Shown here one piece after another: positions 9,117 through 16,480 of a DNA stretch of 64,000 bases. The stretch covers positions 342,402-406,401 of the forward strand of contig NZ_JOFZ01000007.1 of the NCBI RefSeq assembly GCF_000721265.1, given 5' to 3'. The notes beneath the pieces were generated by a model, which did not search any database, had not been told where the DNA came from, and was given only the letters and a program-made list of their open reading frames with translations. The DNA comes from Streptomyces sp. NRRL F-5126 (lineage in GTDB: Bacteria > Actinomycetota > Actinomycetes > Streptomycetales > Streptomycetaceae). Numbering within the stretch: position 1 is the stretch's first letter; each line of letters starts with the position of its first letter. The translations under genes were made by a program, and so were the position numbers.

Positions 9117-9743
9117 TCAGTCGCCCGCCGGCCGCGTGGCGGCGAAGAGCCCGGGCGAGGCGCCCTGGGGGTCGCGAAGGATCTCGACGGCGCGGGTGAG
9201 CTCCTCGGTCGCCCATTTCGTGACAGCGGCCGACGGGTTGATCAACTGGGCGATGGCAAGGCCGTGGGCGTAGGCGGCAAGACGCCCCGCCTCCGTCGCC
9301 GCATCGGTGTCCGGTGCGATCTGGCCTGCGGCGATGCCCCGCTCGATGCAGGCACGCCACCGGACGAGGATCGAGTCGGTCTGGGCGAGGAGCCGCTCGG
9401 AGACCTCGGCGTCGACCTGCGCGTGCGCCGTGATGGCGAGCCAGAACTGCCACCAGGAGCGGCGCGGTTCGTCCGAGAGCTCGTAGCGGTGCAGGACCCA
9501 GCGGAGCGCTTGCGCCGGGTCCATCTCGTACAACTCCTGCGGAAGATCCCAGTAGCCGTACTCGACGGCATCGAGCAGGAGCCCGTGCCGGGAGCCGAAG
9601 TGGTAAGTGATCGTGCCGGTGCTCGTGCCGGTGGTCCTCGCGACTTCCCTGAGCGACATCCCCGAGACGCCTTCACGCGCCACACACCGGAACGTCGCGA
9701 GGATGATCTGACGTCGGACATCGTCACCCCGGGGCCTCGCCAT
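9117..9743 (-). CDS. TetR-family repressor of the acyl-CoA cluster
   Basis: A 208-residue TetR-type regulator. The N-terminal helix-turn-helix contains MSLREVARTTGTSTGTITYHFGSRHGLL (key residues T, Y-H-F and G-S), and an all-helical ligand-binding domain follows. The start at 9743 (MARPRGDD) is chosen because it leaves the normal short N-terminal tail; an ATG at 9764 is possible. It lies between the two arms of the acyl-CoA cluster and is divergent from the racemase gene. A perfect inverted repeat lies in that divergent gap and a matching one lies before the acyl-CoA ligase, so it probably represses both units and responds to an acyl-CoA. Confidence 0.88.
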   Translation of the reverse strand: MARPRGDDVRRQIILATFRCVAREGVSGMSLREVARTTGTSTGTITYHFGSRHGLLLDAVEYGYWDLPQELYEMDPAQALRWVLHRYELSDEPRRSWWQFWLAITAHAQVDAEVSERLLAQTDSILVRWRACIERGIAAGQIAPDTDAATEAGRLAAYAHGLAIAQLINPSAAVTKWATEELTRAVEILRDPQGASPGLFAATRPAGD

Positions 9744-9776
9744 GCACACGAGCATACCGCGCATGTCCGCCGATCC

Positions 9777-9804
9777 CCAGAGTCGCGCATCTGTGCGACT
9801 CTGG
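9777..9804. promoter_or_regulatory. Putative TetR operator, copy 2 (perfect inverted repeat)
   Basis: Perfect 10-bp arms CCAGAGTCGC and GCGACTCTGG flank an 8-bp spacer in the 98-bp gap between the divergent tetR and racemase genes. The position suits simultaneous autoregulation and control of the racemase gene. The left arm recurs exactly at 3346-3355. Confidence 0.78.
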
Positions 9805-9841
9805 TAGGTGTACACAACACGACCGGAAGGGGACACATCGC

Positions 9842-11008
9842 ATGACGCTCGCACTCGGCCGGGGAACCGGGCCGCTCCGGGGCCTCAGGGTCGTCGAGAT
9901 CGCAGGCATCGGCCCCGGGCCGCACGCGTGCATGCTGCTGGCCGACCTCGGCGCGGACGTCATCCGTATCGAGCGGCCGGGCGGCCCGGTACTCAGTCTG
10001 GAGGATCCGCGCCACGACATAGCACTGCGCGGCCGGCCCCGCGTCACCCTCGACCTGAAGGCCCCCGACGCCGTGGACACGGTCCTGAGCCTCGTCGAGC
10101 GTGCGGACGTGCTGGTCGAGGGGGGCCGGCCGGGAGTGGCAGAGAGGCTGGGGATCGGGCCGGACGAATGCATGGCGCGCAATCCCCGCCTTGTCTACGG
10201 ACGCATCACGGGCTGGGGCCAATCAGGTCCGCTGGCTGCCCGCGCGGGCCACGACCTGAACTACACGGCGGTCGCGGGCACGCTGCACGGGTTGGGCCAG
10301 GACCGCTCGAAGCCGCACTTCCCCAGCAACCTCCTGGGGGACTTCGGTGGTGGGTCCACCTATCTGGTGATCGGTGTTCTCGCCGCACTGGTCGAGCGGG
10401 GCGCAAGTGGCAGGGGCCAGGTCGTGGACGCGGCCATCGTCGACGGCGTCGCGCACCTCAATGCGATGACCTCCTCCTTCCTCGCAGCCGGCATGCACAC
10501 CGAGCGGCGAGGAGAAAACATCCTCGACGGCGGCCTGCCGAACTACGACGTCTACGAGACTGCTGACGGCGAGCACATGGCGGTCGGAGCTCTGGAACCG
10601 AAGTTCTTCGAGGAGTTCACGCGGCTCCTGGGGATCGAGAGCCCGAAGGCCGCCCCGGGTGGAGCGGCGGCGCCCGGAAAACTGCGAGCCGAGATCGCCG
10701 CACGGTTCCGGGAACGGACGCGCGACGAGTGGAGTGAGGTGTTCGCCGGCAGCGACGCGTGCGTCACGCCGGTCATGCGACTCAGTGAGGCGCCCGCGCA
10801 TCCGCATGTCGCCGAGCGCGGGGTGTTCGTTCAGCGCGACGGGGTCACCCAGCCGGCGCCCGCACCGCGCTTCTCCCGCACCACCGCCAGCCTGTCGACG
10901 CCGCCGAGCGAGCCTGGGGAGAACACGGTGGAGGCGCTCACCGCCTGGGGAATCGACGACGCGGAGAGTCTCGTCGCAAGCGGCGCCGCCGTGCCGGCGG
11001 CGCGATGA
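9842..11008 (+). CDS. Alpha-methylacyl-CoA racemase-like protein (CoA-transferase family III)
   Basis: A 388-residue family III CoA-transferase fold. It begins with LRGLRVVEIAGIGPGPHACMLLADLG-type sequence (key GIGPGPHA), which is diagnostic of the alpha-methylacyl-CoA racemase branch rather than formyl-CoA transferases. His137 in GHDLNY and Asp167 in LLGDFGGG have the same spacing as the catalytic His/Asp pair of the mycobacterial racemase. It should interconvert (R)- and (S)-2-methylacyl-CoA so that a stereospecific acyl-CoA dehydrogenase can act. AAGGGGACA precedes the ATG. Its divergent promoter holds the TetR operator, tying it to the upstream beta-oxidation genes. A true CoA-transferase remains possible but is less likely. 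Confidence 0.85.
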   Translation: MTLALGRGTGPLRGLRVVEIAGIGPGPHACMLLADLGADVIRIERPGGPVLSLEDPRHDIALRGRPRVTLDLKAPDAVDTVLSLVERADVLVEGGRPGVAERLGIGPDECMARNPRLVYGRITGWGQSGPLAARAGHDLNYTAVAGTLHGLGQDRSKPHFPSNLLGDFGGGSTYLVIGVLAALVERGASGRGQVVDAAIVDGVAHLNAMTSSFLAAGMHTERRGENILDGGLPNYDVYETADGEHMAVGALEPKFFEEFTRLLGIESPKAAPGGAAAPGKLRAEIAARFRERTRDEWSEVFAGSDACVTPVMRLSEAPAHPHVAERGVFVQRDGVTQPAPAPRFSRTTASLSTPPSEPGENTVEALTAWGIDDAESLVASGAAVPAAR

Positions 11009-11206
11009 CGCGGACCTGGCCCGGTCCCGGATCCCGGCGGAGTCCGTTTCCGGGGTGTCCGGTTCGGGTCGGCCGAACTGGCCCGCGCCGTCAGGGCCTG
11101 ACCGTGAGGGTCCCCTGTTGTTCGCTGCCGCCGTCGCGGCAACCGTGAAGCAATACGCCCTCATGGCGATCGACACGTACCTCCTGGGCACGCTTGGGCA
11201 ACGGGC
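11009..11206. other. Gene-free stretch after the racemase gene
   Basis: Between the racemase stop and the IS701-type remnant I see no gene, no clear terminator and no repeat; the short open frames here have no recognisable similarity. Confidence 0.4.
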
Positions 11207-11466
11207 AAGAAGTGCACCTGATGAGGCCAAATGGCGTGTCCGGTCCTCGCGGATGAGGACTCCGTCGTTCTCGCCAAGGGTGTCGGCGACGTATTCCTGC
11301 ACGTCATCGCGGATCTCGTCGGGGTTCCACTGTGCGCCGGCGAGCAAGTGCTGCAAGCCGCCCGGGGCGAGCAGGCGCGAACGTAGTCGCGCATGCGGCC
11401 GCGTAGTTCCACTCGGCCGAAGCGATGGCCGATGGTCACGGAGAGATCGTCCAGTTCCAGATCCCA
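11207..11466 (-). pseudogene. IS701-type transposase remnant (N-terminal fragment, frameshifted)
   Basis: Reading leftward from 11466, one frame gives FGRVELRGRMRDYVR, like the start of IS701-family transposases (FGRVEPRRRMRDYVRGLL). A frameshift near 11376 moves the match to the next frame, which continues LLAPGGLQHLLAGAQWN, then DEIRDDVQEYVADTLGE and DGVLI. The match fades just where the first catalytic aspartates (DDTGF) should appear, and no later part of the transposase is present. I see no terminal inverted repeats. It is a dead scrap marking past insertion next to the catabolic cluster. Confidence 0.7.
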
Positions 11467-11712
11467 CTGGTGGCGACATGCTCGGTGATCACGTCCGGAG
11501 ACCGCCCCGCCACCCGCTGCACTCCACCACCCGGCGAAGCCCACAGGCCAGGAAGTGAAGTACTGCTGGAGTACTGGGCGGCCGGGTACGCCACGCGGTC
11601 CACCGCCCAGCCGGCGGCGTGCCGTGCACCGGCGCACCGATGCGGCAGAGCGGCAGCCCGGCGGCGGTAGGAGGGGGACGGCCGCCGGACTCTCGTGCCG
11701 AGGTCGTCCGCC

Positions 11713-11732
11713 TGCACAGCTTGTATTGTGCA
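11713..11732. promoter_or_regulatory. Inverted repeat upstream of the aldo/keto reductase gene
   Basis: Perfect 6-bp arms TGCACA and TGTGCA are separated by 8 bp, 30 bp ahead of the aldo/keto reductase start. The AT-rich middle (GCTTGTAT) makes an operator or a promoter element plausible. No regulator gene sits next to it, so its partner is unknown. Confidence 0.35.
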
Positions 11733-11761
11733 AGTCTCAACATCACGAAGGGAAGTCCCAC

Positions 11762-12697
11762 GTGAAGACCTTCACCATGCCCGGCACCGGCATCCTCGCC
11801 CCGAACATCGTGCTCGGCCTGATGCGCATCGCCGACAAGACTGACGACGAAGTCCGCGAACTCGTCAGTACCGCACGTGACGCCGGCATCGACTTCCTCG
11901 ACCACGCCGATGTCTACGGCGGCGAGCTCCACCACTGCGAACGCCGTTTCGCCGACGCGATGGCGCTGAGCCCCTCGCAACGCGACGAGTTCACGATCCA
12001 GACGAAGGCCGGCATCGTCACTGACGGACCGTACTTCGACTTCTCCCACGAGCACATTGTCAAATCGGTCGAGGGCTCACTCGCGGCCCTGCGGACCGAC
12101 CGTATCGACATCCTGTTGCTGCACCGTCCCGACGCACTTGTCGAGCCCGAGGAGGTGGCACGCGCCTTCGACGAACTCGAAACGTCGGGCAAAGTGCGCG
12201 CCTTCGGTGTCTCGAACCACACCCCGCGCCAGATCGATCTGCTGCGCAGGTACGTACGTCAGCCCATCGTCGCCAATCAGCTTCAGCTCTCGATCACCCA
12301 TGAGCCGATCATCGCCCAAGGAGTTGCCGCGAACATGCTCGCGGAGCAGCAGTCGGTGACTCTCGACGGCGGGGGCATCGTCGACTACTGCCGTCTGCAC
12401 GACATCACCATCCAGGCGTGGTCGCCCTTCCAGGCCGGCTTCTTCACCGGTGTCTTCCTCGGCTCGCCGGACTACCCCGAACTCAACGCTGTCATCGACC
12501 GCCTTGCCCGCCAGTACGACGTCCCCGCGATCGCCATCGCGACTGCCTGGATCACCCGCCACCCCGCCCAGATGCAGGTCGTGCTCGGCACCACCAATCC
12601 GGAGCGCGTCGCGGGCGCCGCCCAGGGCTCCGAACTCCCGCTCACCCGCGCCGAGTGGTACGAACTGTTCCGTGCCGCAGGCCACCTCGTTCCCTGA
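11762..12697 (+). CDS. Aldo/keto reductase (YdhF-like)
   Basis: A 311-residue NADPH-dependent oxidoreductase with the usual AKR tetrad visible: Asp and Tyr in DFLDHADVYGG, Lys in IQTKAGI and His in ILLLHRPD. GVSNHTPRQIDLL and the C-terminal LGTTNPERV match the YdhF branch, which reduces aldehydes or ketones of unknown identity. The GTG at 11762 is chosen because MKTFTMPGTG matches the family start and GAAGGGAAG lies just upstream; the open frame runs further upstream without similarity. It appears monocistronic, with decayed DNA on both sides. Confidence 0.85.
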   Translation: MKTFTMPGTGILAPNIVLGLMRIADKTDDEVRELVSTARDAGIDFLDHADVYGGELHHCERRFADAMALSPSQRDEFTIQTKAGIVTDGPYFDFSHEHIVKSVEGSLAALRTDRIDILLLHRPDALVEPEEVARAFDELETSGKVRAFGVSNHTPRQIDLLRRYVRQPIVANQLQLSITHEPIIAQGVAANMLAEQQSVTLDGGGIVDYCRLHDITIQAWSPFQAGFFTGVFLGSPDYPELNAVIDRLARQYDVPAIAIATAWITRHPAQMQVVLGTTNPERVAGAAQGSELPLTRAEWYELFRAAGHLVP

Positions 12698-13425
12698 GCC
12701 CGGGCGCAGGGCCCGGCCCAAGGCCCCATCCGGTGGCCGACCGCCTGGAACAAGACTGCTCGCAGGCCACCTGAACACCTGCGCGGATCCGGTGCCTCAC
12801 TCGCCAAGAACGCCCGGAGCCGTTGGGAGTGCTTTGGGTCCCCGCCCGCGATCGCCGGGCACGAGGCAACTCAATGGCGCCCCGCGCTCCACGAGCGCTC
12901 CGTGACGGATACACCGATGTCCTGTCCTTCATGTGGCTGTCCGCCACGGCTTGGGTGAGCCTGGCGGGCCGCGGGCCTTCAGGTCAACAACCGCATCACC
13001 AACTCGTGGGGCTGCTCGTACCGGGAGTGTCCACGAAGCACCACTCGCCCGTGTACAGGCGCGTATGCCGCCCGCGCCATCGACGGCCGCCTCCCGGCAA
13101 GTCGCTTCCGCGCGTCCTCGGTCTCGCCAGGTCGCCCATCCGCTCAGCAGGAAGACAACATGATCGACAACACCACTGGACCTCTGTGGGCCTCGGCATG
13201 GCCACCCAGTACCTGCCCGCACGCGCGGTCATGCCCGTGTTCGCCGTGATGGCGGCCCTCCCCGTCGTACTGTGCTGTCGCATCGTGAGGGCGCGGGGCC
13301 TCGCAACCACCCCGCGGCCACAGTCCTCGTGACCTCGCGCGTCCGTTGGTCCACGCGGCTTCGAGCGGTCAGGCCGCAGTCCCGGCCACCGACAGGAAGC
13401 AGACAGGGCGTTCAGCCCGGATGCC
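12698..13425. other. Gene-poor 728-bp stretch, possibly decayed
   Basis: No intact gene is recognisable. A CCGGGC/GCCCGG hairpin lies immediately after the aldo/keto reductase stop and could terminate it. At about 13187-13332 a plus-strand frame reads MATQYLPARAVMPVFAVMAA and ends soon after, with the composition of a last membrane helix and tail of a major-facilitator protein. With no preceding helices in frame, I treat it as a possible remnant only. Rearward of that the DNA lacks consistent coding structure. Confidence 0.35.
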
Positions 13426-15381
13426 TCACCAAGGAGTGGGCAGCCGGATCAGCGCCTGCTCGCCGCCGGGCCAGTCCACGCGCACCAGGAGGTCGGTCCC
13501 CTCGGTCCCGGTGGTGATGCCGGGAAGGGCGACGTCCTTGTGGCCGAGGCTGATCAGGGCGACATACGCCCTTCCCGGCACGACCGGTTCCGCCGTCTCC
13601 AGGACGGGGGTCGCCGACCGCTCGCCGATGGCGTTGCTGTCGGCGGAGACGACCACGTGGGCGTGTGGCAAGCCTTCGGCGCCGGTGATACCGGAGACCA
13701 GCCCGTCGGTCCCCGCGATGCCGGCTGTGCCGCCGGTCGCGGTAGCGGCCGGGCCGGCGCCCGGGCCGATCGCCACGGCCCAGCCACCGACGCGCAGTAC
13801 GTGTCCGGCGTCCGCCGCTTCCTCGCCCGGCGCCGGGTCGACCCGCACCGCCCGCACCTCGACCGCGCCGCGCAGCGCGGAGCCGACGGTGACCCATGGT
13901 CCGGAGACGTAGCGCGTGCTGGGCCCGCCGAAGGGGTCCCAGGTGGCGTTCTCGGGCCAGTGTGCGCGGGACCGCGACACCGCCGTGGCGCCATCGATGG
14001 AGACCCGCACGGTGGGTCGGCGGTGGGAGGCGCGGCCCGCGGAGTCGAGGAGGACGACCGCGTTGTCGAGGGGATCGGCGTCCGCGCACGACTCGGGGCC
14101 CGCGGTGGGGTCCCCCGGTGTTTCGGGCGCGGTGTGCGTCGAGTACGCGAACCTGGCGTAGCAAGGGTCGTCGGCGTGCGGGTGGGCCGGATCGGCGTGG
14201 TCGCCGCCATGGTTCACCACGCGGACCACCCCGTCCCCGGCTGTCCCGGAGACAAGCCAGCCGGGCGCTTCGAGGGAGCGTGTGAAGTCGCCGCGCTCGA
14301 CCGCGAGGGGTTCGGGCGGCGACGTCCAGACCGGGTGACCGGGTGGCAGGGCCAGGCCCATGAACCCTTTGGACGCCCAGTACGGCGATGCGGGCCCCGA
14401 GTACACCTGGAGCACACCGCGGAAGGGCCGGTGCCAGCCGAGGGTGAGCAGGCCGCGGTCGTCGGTGGCGCCGTGCCGCTCGAAGTGGTCGAGCATGCGG
14501 TTCGCGGCGGCCCTGGTCTCGCCCGGCCCGAGCGGGGTCGCGTCGAAGAGGGCGCCGGTCCACAGGGAGGCGAGCGCGGCGTGCCGGTAAGTGAGTGAAC
14601 GGCCCTGCACCAGTGGGGAGCCGTTGGCGCCGATCAGCAGTCGCTGGTCGGCCAGGAAGCGGTGGAGCCGCGACCGGTAGCGGTCGAGGAGCCCGGTCGG
14701 TGCGTCGGCGCCGAGGACGCGGCAGAACCAGAGGGGGTACAGGTGCATGGCCCAGCCGTTGTAGTGGTCGTAGTTGCGCCGTTCGCCGCCGCTCAGCCCG
14801 TCCGAGTACCAGCCCCCGCCCGCGTACCAGCCGTCGTTGACGGCGATGACACGGTCCAGGTCCTCCTGCCGCCAGGATCCCCCGGCCGTACGGGCGAACG
14901 CCTCCGTGACCGCCTGGAACCAGACCCAGTTGTTTCCCGGCATGGCGTTGCCGACCATCGGCGCCAGCCACTCCAGGAACCGCTGCCGCACACGGTCGTC
15001 GAGGCGGTCCCAGATCCAGGCCCGGGTCTCGTGCAGGGCGATGGCGATGGACGCGGCCTCCACCTTCGCCTGGTTGCACTCGGTGAAGGTGGGCCACCGG
15101 CCCGGATTGTGCGGATCGGTGCCCGCGGCCAGCCCGGCGGCGTACCAGCCGGCGACGTCGTTCGGGTCGTGGCCGCCCGCCCCGGCGAGGCGGAAACCGG
15201 CCAGTAGGAACGTGCGCGCGAACCCTTCGAGGCCGTCGCTGAGCGGGCCGTTGAGGCTGGGCGTGCCCGGCAGTTGAACGAGGGCGTGGTCGTCGGTCGC
15301 GTACGGGCGTACCGCGAGCAGAAGCCGGTCGGCGACGCGCTCCCAGCGCGCACGGTCCTGGGCAGGGGTGCGGTACGCCAC
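13426..15381 (-). CDS. DUF2264-family protein, probable cytoplasmic glycan hydrolase
   Basis: A 651-residue protein whose first 350 residues match DUF2264, an (alpha/alpha)-barrel family: SDGLEGFARTFLLAGFRLAG, GTDPHNPGRWP, NNWVWFQAVTEAF, GGGWYSDG and YDHYNGWAMHLYPLWF. From memory, characterised relatives are beta-glucuronidases now placed in GH154; treat that as recollection. The C-terminal part is beta-rich, like the sandwich of heparinase-type proteins. There is no signal peptide. The GTG start at 15381 follows AGGAGG at ideal spacing. It is the last gene of the minus-strand glycan operon, 38 bp after the 2-hydroxyacid dehydrogenase gene. Uronic-acid removal inside the cell is my inferred role. 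Confidence 0.8.
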   Translation of the reverse strand: MAYRTPAQDRARWERVADRLLLAVRPYATDDHALVQLPGTPSLNGPLSDGLEGFARTFLLAGFRLAGAGGHDPNDVAGWYAAGLAAGTDPHNPGRWPTFTECNQAKVEAASIAIALHETRAWIWDRLDDRVRQRFLEWLAPMVGNAMPGNNWVWFQAVTEAFARTAGGSWRQEDLDRVIAVNDGWYAGGGWYSDGLSGGERRNYDHYNGWAMHLYPLWFCRVLGADAPTGLLDRYRSRLHRFLADQRLLIGANGSPLVQGRSLTYRHAALASLWTGALFDATPLGPGETRAAANRMLDHFERHGATDDRGLLTLGWHRPFRGVLQVYSGPASPYWASKGFMGLALPPGHPVWTSPPEPLAVERGDFTRSLEAPGWLVSGTAGDGVVRVVNHGGDHADPAHPHADDPCYARFAYSTHTAPETPGDPTAGPESCADADPLDNAVVLLDSAGRASHRRPTVRVSIDGATAVSRSRAHWPENATWDPFGGPSTRYVSGPWVTVGSALRGAVEVRAVRVDPAPGEEAADAGHVLRVGGWAVAIGPGAGPAATATGGTAGIAGTDGLVSGITGAEGLPHAHVVVSADSNAIGERSATPVLETAEPVVPGRAYVALISLGHKDVALPGITTGTEGTDLLVRVDWPGGEQALIRLPTPW

Positions 15382-15419
15382 GGTGTGCCTCCTGTCTCCT
15401 CGAGATGTTCCGGGCCGGA

Positions 15420-16436
15420 TCAGGCCAGGCGCGGCAGGGCCTGGCGGGTGACCTCCCCGAGCAGCGGCCGGCCGGCCACCCAGCGCTCGACCTCCTCGAC
15501 GGCGTAGCGGCCAAGGCGGGTGACCTCGTCGCCCTGGGCGCCCGCGATGTGCGGGGTGACCAGCACGTTGGGCAGGTTCAGCAGGGCGTGGTCGGCGGGC
15601 AGCGGCTCGGGGTCGGTCACGTCCAGGTAGGCCTCAAGCCGTCCGCTCGCACACTCCGCGGTGAGGGCTGCTGTGTCCACGATGGGTCCGCGAGCCGTAT
15701 TGACGAGCGCGCCGCCGTCCGGGATGAGGGAGAGCAGCGCGGCGTCGAACAGGCCACTCGTCTCGTGAAGAAGGGGCGCATGGATGCTCACCACGTCGGA
15801 GTGGCGGCACAGGTCGGCGAGTTCCACCCGTTCCGCGCCCAGCAGGCGCGCGTCCTCGTCCGCGAGGCAGGGGTCACTGACCAGGAGGCGGTATCCGGCG
15901 TCGGCCTTCGCCAATCCGGTGATCACGCGGCGGCCGATCCGGGACGCGCCGACGATGCCGACGGTGCGGCCGTCGGCGCCGGACCGCGCCTCGAACGCGG
16001 GCCAGCCCTCCCGGTAGCCCGCGGCCATGGACAGGGTCCGCCGAACGGCGAGCGTGATCAGGGCGAGTGTGTGGGAAACGACGGGTGCGGCGTTGGCGTC
16101 GGCAGCCGATGACACGGTGATGCCCCGCCTCCACACCGCTTCGCCGACCAAGGACTTGACCGAGCCCGCGGCATGCATGACGGCGCGCAGCCCGGGCGCG
16201 TGTGCCAGCACGTCGCCGGTGAGGGCGGGGCATCCCCAGCCGCTGATCAGGATGTGCGCATCGGCCAGGGCGGCCGGGAAGTCGGAGCCGGGATAGTGGA
16301 CGCGGGGGTCGGGGGCCAGCCGGACCGACGCGGACAGCCTGTTCCTCAGGCCCTGGGGGAGGACCTTGGAAGCGATGGCGGGATCCATTACGCATACGGT
16401 ATTCGGGCGCTCGACGCGCTCACCGCGGACTGTCAC
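15420..16436 (-). CDS. D-isomer-specific 2-hydroxyacid dehydrogenase
   Basis: A 338-residue NAD-dependent dehydrogenase. The Rossmann motif is VGIVGASRIGRRVI; the catalytic Arg, Glu and His lie in NTARGPIVDT, DPEPLP and TPHIAGAQ. It should reversibly oxidise a D-2-hydroxyacid or sugar-acid carbonyl. The GTG at 16436 is chosen because GAAGAGG lies 7 bp upstream; an ATG at 16388 (MDPAIASK) lacks a ribosome binding site. Related proteins often sit in glycan operons of Streptomyces, so it may process an oxidised or uronic sugar, but the substrate is not visible. Confidence 0.85.
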   Translation of the reverse strand: MTVRGERVERPNTVCVMDPAIASKVLPQGLRNRLSASVRLAPDPRVHYPGSDFPAALADAHILISGWGCPALTGDVLAHAPGLRAVMHAAGSVKSLVGEAVWRRGITVSSAADANAAPVVSHTLALITLAVRRTLSMAAGYREGWPAFEARSGADGRTVGIVGASRIGRRVITGLAKADAGYRLLVSDPCLADEDARLLGAERVELADLCRHSDVVSIHAPLLHETSGLFDAALLSLIPDGGALVNTARGPIVDTAALTAECASGRLEAYLDVTDPEPLPADHALLNLPNVLVTPHIAGAQGDEVTRLGRYAVEEVERWVAGRPLLGEVTRQALPRLA

Positions 16437-16480
16437 GGACGAACCTCTTCCCAAGCGGATGGCACAGGGACTGTGAGTGG

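Noticed and set aside
13187..13332. Last helix of a major-facilitator transporter
   Set aside because: Only one helix-like stretch is present, with no upstream transporter sequence in any frame; kept only as a possible remnant.
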